Part shown: piece after piece, positions 8,601 through 14,289 of the stretch
Position numbering within the stretch: position 1 is the stretch's first letter
How the letters are laid out: every line of letters begins with the position of its first letter
NCBI GenBank assembly: GCA_905235355.1
Contig: CAJOLM010000016.1
Coordinates: forward strand, 1-14,813
Origin: an uncultured Elusimicrobiales bacterium
GTDB taxonomy: Bacteria; Elusimicrobiota; Elusimicrobia; Elusimicrobiales; Elusimicrobiaceae
DNA: 14,813 bases
Direction of reading: 5' to 3'
The notes under the pieces: model-generated
The model's input: only the letters and a program-made list of their open reading frames with translations
Databases searched by the model: none
What the model was told of the DNA's origin: nothing
Translations under genes and position numbers: made by a program

Positions 8601-8788
8601 AAGGAAATAATTTGTACGTTATCGGGAGCAAATTCTTGCAGGGCAGCGGCCATATCGTCCGGGTCGGCTGCCGTAAGGTACACGATACTTTGTTGACGTC
8701 CCAGGTATTTTTTGGCCGCAAAATGACCTGCCGCTCCTAAATTGGGTAGGCCATAAAAAATAGAAATATCCGGCTTGTCCTGCTTCAT
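5663..8788 (-). CDS. mfd: Transcription-repair-coupling factor Mfd
   Basis: A cytosolic ATP-dependent DNA translocase that removes RNA polymerase stalled at lesions and recruits the UvrABC excision machinery. The 1041-aa product compares with 1148 in E. coli. The N-terminal UvrB-like region (about 1-300) includes RGSVVDIFSPG (145-155). The RNA-polymerase-interacting domain starts at about 344 with FKELRPGDYVVHQTHGIGKY. The superfamily 2 helicase core carries Walker A GDVGFGKT (502-509), DEEH (603-606), SATPIPRT (629-636) and QLRGRIGR (772-779). The TRG segment contains FKLALRDMEIRGAGELLG (844-861), and the C-terminal domain closes the protein. All key motifs are intact. Compared with E. coli as I recall it, about 30 extra residues sit at about 794-826, between motif VI and the TRG segment. 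It starts 36 bp after the PBP stop, has only a weak SD, and is probably co-transcribed with the PBP and chaperone genes. Confidence 0.97.
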   Translation of the reverse strand: MKQDKPDISIFYGLPNLGAAGHFAAKKYLGRQQSIVYLTAADPDDMAAALQEFAPDNVQIISFPSHPLGQIAALYNLLKATTPYALCARYEDWSAALPTPQDLLSGTFTVQTGQMMRRGDLLDRLQQIGYTREDYTEMPGQYAVRGSVVDIFSPGCTQPFRLYFAGNRIDSVSYFDLDSQNTTAQAGHATIIALHFEQTPATLADYTARAQLILDAPQTETDLSLFPQAAVFSALPTHEGTNCNYKANIAFNANFQLLDSEVSSLQKQGLSPIITCLNRGELDRLSELMQDYPHLKNVSMQISSLTQGFYQPEEKVSFITSSEILNRHYRASAVLKNFDLENAQKVRFKELRPGDYVVHQTHGIGKYLGLEIMDKEENPTDCLIIQYRRGSKLYVPMYDFKRVQKYIGAGGKAPALSALGGTAWKDIKKRVKEEAQKIAREILLLEARRQAAGTEALPGDARMEEEFADSFPFTLTAGQVQAIEDVLHDLSRPRPMDRVLVGDVGFGKTEVAMRAALRTVMSGKQVMMLVPTTILAAQHYKTFTKRMAGFPVNVQMLCRFQTKKEQKEIIQQATDGICDILIGTHRLLSKDVKLKNIGLVIIDEEHRFGVKQKEKIKAKSAGVHTLMLSATPIPRTLNQSLSSLRDISLLDTPPRGRTPIKTVVTAWNNELAGAAITQELARGGQIYYVYNSVQSMESRYLFLKNLVPQARICMAHGQMKESELEQTLWDFNNGKYDILLASTIIESGIDITNANTLIVENAQNFGLAQLYQLRGRIGRGDKKAYCYLFHPDWLFKKPAPEEENTYSQLLAMPHYKAPQEKDPTEEAKKRLAALMEFSDLGSGFKLALRDMEIRGAGELLGVKQHGPANEVGLSMCCDLVASEVKKLKGENTPRDIRATVNLPLAAYIPPDYIPDDSDRLKYYKELMNADETRAAQILDKLADIAGPAPVELTNLNTVLQLSRRAGLLQIYHLEFVRGGIEALFTRQFQMPADLPARLLHTYGTRLQFLKTHHGDGVRITLAPGQDPVQAAEQLIVFFEHL

Positions 8789-8824
8789 AACTTATACACA
8801 ACCCGCTTATAGCGGTATGACAAA

Positions 8825-10954
8825 CTAAAAGCTGGTAGGCTCTGTGCCTTTCTTAAACGCTTCCAGAAATTTATTTGGATTAGTTGGCGTGGCTAATTTG
8901 CCGGTGTTCGGGTTAATATAAGAGAAGGAAATTCCTTCCGGCACGGCAAAATCATCCGCGGGTTCATCTTGCAAGATTTCTTCCATGATATCCGTCCACC
9001 AACGGGCCGTGGTGCTGCCGGTCCAGTGATATTTTTCTTGGGATGTATCATCATCATAGCCCATCCAGGCAGCAGCTGCTGTGTAAGGGGTCATGCCTAC
9101 AAACCACATGTCACGGTGGCTTTGGGTAGTACCTGTTTTTCCGGCGATAGGGCGTTTTAAGCGGTTGGCTGCCGCACCGCTACCGCGTTGGACCACCCCT
9201 TTCATCATGTTGATGAGCAAATACGCATTTTGCGGAGTGAAAGCTTCCTTTTCCTGGCTGATATGTTCCTCTAATAAGCGGCCGTTATTATCTTCCACGC
9301 GCTCTATGTAATAGTTATCTGTGTGGATGCCGCCGTTAGCAAAGGTGGTTAGCGCGGCTAAATGTTCGTCCATATTAATCACGCTTACGCCCAAAGCTAG
9401 CGCGGGCACATTGGGTAGCGGGGCAGTAAGGCCCGCTTTGCGCGCCACGTCAATTACTTTACGCGGTCCAATAGCATCAATCAAATTGACGGCTACTAAA
9501 TTTTTGGATTTTTCCAAGGCACGGCGTAAGGTAATCCATCCGTCGTTACGGCCGCCGTAATTCTGCGGAACCCATACGTTAAATGCTTTGCTGCCAACAA
9601 AAGACTGAGCCGCTAAATCTAAAGAATATAAATCTGAATTTTCATCAAACGTATGCCAGTTTTTCCCATCAAAATAAAACATGGTGGGCAAATCTTTTAC
9701 GAGCGTGGCAGGAGTGTATCCTTGTTGCAAAGCGGCCATCCATACATAGGGTTTAAAGGAAGAACCCGGCTGACGGCGTGCCTGGGTGGCGCGGTTAAAT
9801 TTGCTTTCCGAAAAACTGCGCCCGCCTATCATGACGCGTACTGCACCGGTTTTAACGTCACGCACCATAAAGGCCCCTTGCAAACGCGGATAATTTTCGC
9901 GCGGCCCGGTAGTTTCTGCTTCTTCGTCGGTATTTTTGCGGTTATCAGCCTCCGGATCGTTGGGGTCAATTTCAATGCCCAGCCCTTTGGCAATTACAGC
10001 GTCTAGTTCCAGCAGCTTGTGATTCATGATTTTTTCTGCCTGGATTTGCTGGTCAATGTCTAAAGTGGTGTAAATGTTCAGCCCGCCTTTCCACAAGGTT
10101 TCGGTACCATATTTAGGCTCTAAAATACGGCGGATATGTTCAATGAAATACAGGGCGGGTTTATCGCCTTCGGCGGCAGTTTCTTTTTCCGGCAGCGGCT
10201 CGGCTTTGGCCTTTTCTAAATCTTCATCAGACAGGTAGCCCTGCTCGTTCATCACTTGTAATACTAAATTGCGCCGCGCACGGGCGCGTTCGGGATTGGC
10301 AAAGGGATTATAATTGCCCGGTGACGGAATGAGCCCAATTAAAAGGGCGGCTTCTCCGGTGGTAATTTCGGATAACTCTTTGTTAAAGTAACGCTTGGCG
10401 GCAGCTTTTACGCCATAAGCACCACTGCCTAAATAGATTTCATTGAGGTATAACTGCAAAATTTCGGGCTTGCTAAAGCTATACTCAATTTGCACGGCTA
10501 GTACAATTTCGCGTATTTTGCGGATTAATTTTTTTTGCTGCGTTAAAAACACACCACGCGAAAGTTGCTGCGTGAGAGTAGATCCGCCCTGTTTGGCGCG
10601 CCCGGTTATCACGTCGTTAATCAAAGCACGAAAAATACCGCGCACAGAAAATCCAGCATGGGTAAAGAAATCGCGGTCTTCCATGGCCACTACCCCATTT
10701 TGCAAATCTACCGGGATTTCCTCTAGCGGTACCATGCTGCGTTTTTCAATGGAAAATTCATGTATTAATTTACCATTACGGTCAAAGACTTTACTGGTCA
10801 GCGAAGGGGTATATTCTTCCATTTCATAGACAGGCGGGATACCGGAAATGATATAGCGCATAAATACCGCCCCGCCAATAATTGCCAAAAAACAGGCAGC
10901 CAGCAGGCAGCATATGAAAAATTTGGAGAATAAAAAGCGTACAATCCGACTCAT
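8825..10954 (-). CDS. mrcA: Class A penicillin-binding protein (PBP1a type): glycosyltransferase and transpeptidase
   Basis: A bifunctional inner-membrane peptidoglycan synthase that polymerises lipid II and cross-links the stem peptides in the periplasm. The 709-aa product has a single N-terminal membrane anchor at about 10-38. The GT51 domain carries EDRDFF (92-97, with the catalytic Glu), GGSTLTQQ (123-130) and LNEIYLGSGAYG (170-181). The transpeptidase domain carries SSFK (398-401, nucleophile S398), SKN (483-485) and KTGT (606-609). A charged acidic stretch at about 318-355 lies between the domains. All catalytic residues are present. The symbol mrcA reflects the PBP1a type rather than a proven orthologue. 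The anchor begins within 10 residues of the ATG at 10954, so a much later start is unlikely. That ATG lacks an SD and lies 6 nt after a perfect extended -10. It is the first gene of the minus-strand run and is divergent from the two-component system. Confidence 0.96.
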   Translation of the reverse strand: MSRIVRFLFSKFFICCLLAACFLAIIGGAVFMRYIISGIPPVYEMEEYTPSLTSKVFDRNGKLIHEFSIEKRSMVPLEEIPVDLQNGVVAMEDRDFFTHAGFSVRGIFRALINDVITGRAKQGGSTLTQQLSRGVFLTQQKKLIRKIREIVLAVQIEYSFSKPEILQLYLNEIYLGSGAYGVKAAAKRYFNKELSEITTGEAALLIGLIPSPGNYNPFANPERARARRNLVLQVMNEQGYLSDEDLEKAKAEPLPEKETAAEGDKPALYFIEHIRRILEPKYGTETLWKGGLNIYTTLDIDQQIQAEKIMNHKLLELDAVIAKGLGIEIDPNDPEADNRKNTDEEAETTGPRENYPRLQGAFMVRDVKTGAVRVMIGGRSFSESKFNRATQARRQPGSSFKPYVWMAALQQGYTPATLVKDLPTMFYFDGKNWHTFDENSDLYSLDLAAQSFVGSKAFNVWVPQNYGGRNDGWITLRRALEKSKNLVAVNLIDAIGPRKVIDVARKAGLTAPLPNVPALALGVSVINMDEHLAALTTFANGGIHTDNYYIERVEDNNGRLLEEHISQEKEAFTPQNAYLLINMMKGVVQRGSGAAANRLKRPIAGKTGTTQSHRDMWFVGMTPYTAAAAWMGYDDDTSQEKYHWTGSTTARWWTDIMEEILQDEPADDFAVPEGISFSYINPNTGKLATPTNPNKFLEAFKKGTEPTSF

Positions 10955-10960
10955 ATCTAA

Positions 10961-10991
10961 ATTATAGCAAACTTGCCTGGTCTGCTGTCTT
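10961..10991 (-). promoter_or_regulatory. Extended -10 promoter of the PBP gene, apparently leaderless
   Basis: On the minus strand, TGCTATAAT (10969-10961) is a perfect extended -10. The best -35-like hexamer, AAGACA (10991-10986), matches 4 of 6 but has a long 19-nt spacer; an extended -10 can compensate. Only six bases separate the -10 from the ATG at 10954, so transcription would begin at or within a base or two of the start codon. No SD is present between them. Confidence 0.6.
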
Positions 10992-11008
10992 TGCTAAAAA
11001 AGAAGAAT

Positions 11009-11020
11009 AACTAATTAGTT
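11009..11020. promoter_or_regulatory. 12-bp perfect palindrome in the divergent intergenic region
   Basis: AACTAATTAGTT reads the same on both strands. It lies upstream of both the PBP gene and the kinase gene, next to a second dyad at 11026-11040, and is a candidate operator. It is AT-rich, so chance is possible. Confidence 0.35.
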
Positions 11021-11025
11021 TATTT

Positions 11026-11040
11026 GTAATACGTTATTAC
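11026..11040. promoter_or_regulatory. 15-bp inverted repeat in the divergent intergenic region
   Basis: GTAATA and TATTAC flank a CGT centre, giving 6-bp arms. The size and dyad form suit a dimeric HTH regulator such as the LuxR/NarL-type response regulator encoded nearby, but no consensus is known for it. The rest of 10955-11148 holds two TATACT hexamers (11091-11096 and 11127-11132), possible -10 elements for the kinase gene, neither with a convincing -35. Confidence 0.35.
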
Positions 11041-11148
11041 AGAACAGTCCGGAGTTAGCCGATATCCCGATAGATTAATATAAAAAGAGGTATACTAAAA
11101 GGAAGCAAAAAATAGTAAAATCTAATTATACTATTCAGGGCTATTTAT

Positions 11149-12255
11149 ATGCCAAAACAGAAGAAAGAAAAATCTTGTTTATATCCATTACCTACCGAAT
11201 GTGGGGAAACGGCGCGTTTTGTTTCAGACGGCGCGGTGCTTTCTTCTGTCAAAGAAAACGGGATAGAGGGTTATGATTTGGTGTATATTGCCAATATGGA
11301 GCATAAGAATGTGTTCTTGTTTGGTACCCCCAAAGGAAATGGTTCGCCGATCGCAATAGACCCGGTGCAGCCGGTGCATGAACAAGCACATCAGAAGGCC
11401 GCACAGGGAGAAATAGTCAGTTATGAGTGGAGTGCCTGCCACGAGCAAAATACGTGTTTTTTTCAATCTACGCTTATTCCGCTGCGCGACGAAAAAGGGC
11501 ATACCGGCAGTGTGCTGGGCCTGGTCAAAAATATTACCGATTGGGCAGCCCAATATTCCCATAGTCAATTTTTAAAAGAGGTAGGCCAGCGCACTTTTCC
11601 ACAAGTGCTTTTAATGGCACGCGAAGAAGAGCGTCGCAATATTTCTACTGCCTTGCATGATGAAATCGGCTCGGCGGCGGTGATTTTAACGTCGCTGCTG
11701 AGTATGGTTAAACAAAGCGTGCAAACCGGAGACCAACCGCAAGCTTTAAAAGATATTTCCGCCTTAGACAGCCAAATCAAGGACAGTATTGAGCGGATTA
11801 AAAACATTGTAGTCAGTATGCGTCCGCCTAATTTGGAAGCAGTCGGTCTGGCTGATGCTATGCAAGATATGCTGGAAAACGTAACCCGCTACCGCAATAT
11901 CAAGCATACTTTCAAATTTACCGCGCAAGATGACGTGCCGGGCTGTGACGAAGTTAAAATTGTATTATACAGGGTGGCACAAGAGAGTTTAAATAATATT
12001 TTAAAACACGCCAAAGCTACGCGGGTAGAAGTGGAACTGGTCCGCGGGAAGAGCGACGTCAAACTGACCGTGCGCGATAATGGCTGTGGCTTTGATACCA
12101 CTGCCCCGCGTTCTATTGAACATATCGGGCTGCTGTCTATGAAAGACAGCGTGGCTTATTTAGGCGGACAATTTGTAATTACAAGCGAACCTGGTAAGGG
12201 CACCGTGATAGAAGTAATATGCCCGAAGGTCGTATATGGGGAGAGTAAATTATGA
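11149..12255 (+). CDS. Soluble PAS-like sensor histidine kinase, HPK7 (NarX/DesK/NreB) family
   Basis: A 368-aa two-component sensor with no signal peptide or membrane span, so it probably senses a cytoplasmic signal. Residues about 20-130 resemble a divergent PAS domain ending in FQSTLIPLRDEKGHTGSVLG (105-124). The HisKA_3 dimerisation domain carries the phospho-acceptor H170 in ERRNISTALHDEIG (161-174). The HATPase domain has an N-box around ESLNNILKHAKA (279-290), a G1 box DNGCGF (310-315), a G2-like GLLSM (327-331) and GKGT (354-357). Four cysteines lie in the sensor half: C10, C18, C97 and C103, the last two as C-H-E-Q-N-T-C. NreB is a soluble relative with a cysteine-bound Fe-S cluster, but the spacing here differs and cluster binding is only a possibility. 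The weak SD AGGG (11137-11140) is 8 nt before the ATG. The stop overlaps the response regulator start (ATGA), so the two form a cognate pair. Confidence 0.92.
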   Translation: MPKQKKEKSCLYPLPTECGETARFVSDGAVLSSVKENGIEGYDLVYIANMEHKNVFLFGTPKGNGSPIAIDPVQPVHEQAHQKAAQGEIVSYEWSACHEQNTCFFQSTLIPLRDEKGHTGSVLGLVKNITDWAAQYSHSQFLKEVGQRTFPQVLLMAREEERRNISTALHDEIGSAAVILTSLLSMVKQSVQTGDQPQALKDISALDSQIKDSIERIKNIVVSMRPPNLEAVGLADAMQDMLENVTRYRNIKHTFKFTAQDDVPGCDEVKIVLYRVAQESLNNILKHAKATRVEVELVRGKSDVKLTVRDNGCGFDTTAPRSIEHIGLLSMKDSVAYLGGQFVITSEPGKGTVIEVICPKVVYGESKL

Positions 12256-12899
12256 GTATAAAAGTAGTGCTAGCTGACGATCACGCCATTGTGCGTGACG
12301 GCGTGCGCGCCGTACTGGAGCGTAAAGGAAAAGACATGCAGGTAGTAGCTGAGATTTCCAACGGCAAAGAGTTGGTGGCTTGGGCTGCTGAGCATGATGC
12401 AGATGTGTATGTAGTAGATATTTCTATGCCGGTACTAAACGGTATAGAATCTGTACATCGGTTAACGAAAATAAAACCGGATGCCAAAGTGGTCATGCTG
12501 AGTATGTATGATGACCGCGTATCTGTAGAAAAAGCACTTAAAGCCGGCGCGAAAGGTTTTATCGTCAAAGTTTCCACCGCTGATGAAATTGTGGACGCTA
12601 TCCGCGAAGTAGCCGGCGGCCGCTTTTATCTGTGCAGCAAAGTTTCTAAATATATCGTGCAAGGCTTTTTGGGCAAAAACTCGCCGCGCAAACGGGATGT
12701 GACGGGATTGACCCCGAAAGAAAAAGAAGTGCTGCAGCTGATTGCAGAAGGGTACAGCAGCAAACAAATTGCCAAAACCTTCAACTTGTCACTTAATACT
12801 ATTCACGTGCACCGCAATAACATTATGAAGAAACTGAATATTCATAAACAAGCAGAACTGGTGCGCTACGCAATCAAAGAAGGGATTGCCCAATTATAG
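12252..12899 (+). CDS. NarL/FixJ-type response regulator with LuxR HTH
   Basis: A 215-aa DNA-binding partner of the upstream kinase. The receiver domain (about 3-118) has the acidic pocket D9/D10, phospho-acceptor D56 in VVDISMP, switch residue S84 and conserved K106. The LuxR-type HTH (about 151-212) starts LTPKEKEVLQLIAEG and contains SSKQIAKTFNLSLNTIHVHR. All phosphotransfer residues are present. Overlap with the kinase by ATGA indicates translational coupling. The stop codon TAG is part of the ribosome binding site of the next gene, so rsmD is probably in the same transcript. Targets are unknown; the divergent PBP promoter region with two dyads is one candidate. In Firmicutes, VraSR and LiaSR, of the same kinase/regulator class, respond to cell-wall stress. 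That comparison is an analogy only. Confidence 0.94.
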   Translation: MSIKVVLADDHAIVRDGVRAVLERKGKDMQVVAEISNGKELVAWAAEHDADVYVVDISMPVLNGIESVHRLTKIKPDAKVVMLSMYDDRVSVEKALKAGAKGFIVKVSTADEIVDAIREVAGGRFYLCSKVSKYIVQGFLGKNSPRKRDVTGLTPKEKEVLQLIAEGYSSKQIAKTFNLSLNTIHVHRNNIMKKLNIHKQAELVRYAIKEGIAQL

Positions 12900-12902
12900 G
12901 AG
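12898..12902 (+). promoter_or_regulatory. Ribosome binding site of rsmD, overlapping the regulator stop codon
   Basis: AGGAG begins inside the TAG stop of the response regulator and lies 4 nt before the ATG at 12907. It favours this ATG over the in-frame ATG at 12886, which would put seven extra residues before the conserved RIIAG motif. Confidence 0.6.
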
Positions 12903-12906
12903 TTTT

Positions 12907-13488
12907 ATGCGTATTATCGCCGGAACAGCCCGCGGGCGGCGGATTTTTTCCGTCTCTAAAAATTTGCCTGTCAAACCTATTTCAGACCGTATCAAACAGT
13001 CTGTGTTTGATATTTTGCGCCCGCGGTTAGCGGGAGCTATGTGGCTGGATTTGTTTGCCGGGACAGGCAATGTATCTTTAGAAGCTTTGTCCCGCGGAGC
13101 GGTACGCGTGGTTAGTGTGGACCGGGAACCGGCGTGTATTAAAAATATTCACCGCAATTTGGCGCACCTGGGATTTGAAGACCGCGCGCGCGTGATTAAG
13201 GCAGACATTTTAAAACCGCTGGACTTTTTACTTTCGTACAGCGACAATGAAGGCTATGATATTATTTTTATGGGGCCGCCGTACCGCGACCAAAATAATA
13301 AAATGTTGGCCTTCTCTGAGCCTGCTTTAAAAAACGTGGCGGATGCCAAACTACTGGCTCCCAAAGGGGTCATTGTGCTGCAAACGCACAAGACGGAGCA
13401 ATTTGCTATTCCGGACACGCTGGAAAAATTCCGCGAGGAAAAATACGGCGATACACTAGTTCATTTTTTACAATACAAGGCGGCATAA
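12907..13488 (+). CDS. rsmD: RsmD-family 16S rRNA (guanine-N2) methyltransferase
   Basis: A predicted SAM-dependent enzyme that in E. coli makes m2G966 in 16S rRNA. From the ATG at 12907 it is 193 aa, close to the family size. It opens MRIIAGTARGRRI, the typical RsmD N-terminus, followed by KPISDRIKQSVFDIL (23-37). The SAM-binding motif LDLFAGTGNVSLEAL is at 47-61, with VSVDRE at 69-74. The catalytic motif normally read as DPPY/NPPY is GPPY here (123-126, codon GGG at 13273-13275), so the usual Asp/Asn is missing. The remainder looks intact, including the C-terminal strand region. The enzyme may be impaired, may use another residue, or the base may be a sequencing or assembly error. It sits directly after the response regulator, with its SD overlapping that stop, and directly before the nuclease gene (stop and next ATG adjacent). 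Confidence 0.88.
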   Translation: MRIIAGTARGRRIFSVSKNLPVKPISDRIKQSVFDILRPRLAGAMWLDLFAGTGNVSLEALSRGAVRVVSVDREPACIKNIHRNLAHLGFEDRARVIKADILKPLDFLLSYSDNEGYDIIFMGPPYRDQNNKMLAFSEPALKNVADAKLLAPKGVIVLQTHKTEQFAIPDTLEKFREEKYGDTLVHFLQYKAA

Positions 13489-14253
13489 ATGTATAGCGAC
13501 GTACACGAACTAAATTATTCCAAAATCAAAACCTACCTGGAGTGTCCGCTCCTGTATAAGTACAAATATATAGACGGGCGCAAGGAAGGCTTGGTGGCTG
13601 CGTCCTCTTTGGGAGTATCTATTCACCGCGCGCTAGAGATGTATCACCGCAAGAGTAATGACCCGTCCGAGCTTATGGAGTATTATGACAATTATTGGAT
13701 GGGTGCCGGATACAAAAGCGCAGCCGAACAAATGGAGTATTACATTAAAGGGCAAAAGCAGCTTGAGAAATATGCCGAGCGTGAGTATCAGCGCAAAACT
13801 ACCGTAGACAGCACGGAGCGCGAGTTTATTTTCCAGGAAGGGAAATGGACTTTGCGCGGCAAAATTGACCGCACGGACAAACATCCGGACGGCAGCTGGG
13901 AAGTGATTGATTACAAAACCGGCGACGATATTGATTTAGAGGCAGACATCACACAATCTTTGCAGCTGGGTATTTATGCCGTCGGTGCGCGGCGCGCATG
14001 GAATATGCAAAAAGGTAAGGCCAGCTTTTATTTTACCGCGTTTGACAAAGTGGTCAGTGCGCCGTTTGAAGCGTTTGACGAAGCCAAAATTTTGGGCAAA
14101 TTTATAGAAGTAGGGGAAAAAATAGAGGCTGAAAAATTTGCCCCTGACACCTCTCATTGTGCAGATTGCGCGTTCCGCAACCGCTGCGCCAAATCGATCT
14201 GCCCGGACCCGGAGCCAGACAAGCCCGACTTTAGCGGTAACACCCCGGCGTAA
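13489..14253 (+). CDS. PD-(D/E)XK nuclease-family protein, RecB/AddB/Cas4-like, probable Fe-S
   Basis: A 254-aa stand-alone protein with the RecB-like nuclease signature. LNYSKIKTYLECPLLYKYKY (8-27) is followed by GVSIHRALEMYH (42-53, H46), LRGKIDRTD (122-130, D127), EVIDYKTG (138-145, D141 and K143), then a QSLQLGIYA segment (156-164). Motifs for H, D, D-x-K and Q are all present, which predicts an active metal-dependent DNA nuclease. C19 near the N-terminus, with C224, C227 and C233 (C-x2-C-x5-C) near the C-terminus, matches the split four-Cys pattern that binds a 4Fe-4S cluster in AddB and Cas4. C238 is extra. No helicase, CRISPR array or cas gene is nearby, so a DNA-repair role is more likely than adaptation. 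It follows rsmD with no gap and is the last gene before a strong terminator. The exact family and partner are unknown. Confidence 0.87.
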   Translation: MYSDVHELNYSKIKTYLECPLLYKYKYIDGRKEGLVAASSLGVSIHRALEMYHRKSNDPSELMEYYDNYWMGAGYKSAAEQMEYYIKGQKQLEKYAEREYQRKTTVDSTEREFIFQEGKWTLRGKIDRTDKHPDGSWEVIDYKTGDDIDLEADITQSLQLGIYAVGARRAWNMQKGKASFYFTAFDKVVSAPFEAFDEAKILGKFIEVGEKIEAEKFAPDTSHCADCAFRNRCAKSICPDPEPDKPDFSGNTPA

Positions 14254-14262
14254 GATTTAAAA

Positions 14263-14289
14263 AGCGGAGCAATAGGCTCCGCTTTTTTT
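14263..14289. terminator. Bidirectional intrinsic terminator between convergent genes
   Basis: AGCGGAGC (14263-14270) pairs with GCTCCGCT (14276-14283) across a 5-nt loop. On the plus strand a run of six more T follows (14284-14289), ending the nuclease transcript. On the minus strand the preceding A-run supplies several T for the pilin transcript, whose stop codon overlaps the right-hand T-run. The stem can extend through the A/T flanks. Confidence 0.88.

Noticed and set aside
8803..8815. Small hairpin CCGCT-TAT-AGCGG between the PBP and mfd genes.
   Set aside because: Five-base arms with no T-run on the minus strand. It may slightly affect mRNA structure but is not a terminator.
11224..11568. 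114-aa minus-strand open frame opposite the histidine kinase gene.
   Set aside because: It lies antisense to a well-supported kinase domain, with no SD or recognisable motif. It is a shadow frame.
12886..12906. Earlier in-frame ATG for rsmD inside the response regulator gene.
   Set aside because: It would add seven non-conserved residues before MRIIAG, and a good SD (AGGAG) lies just before the later ATG.
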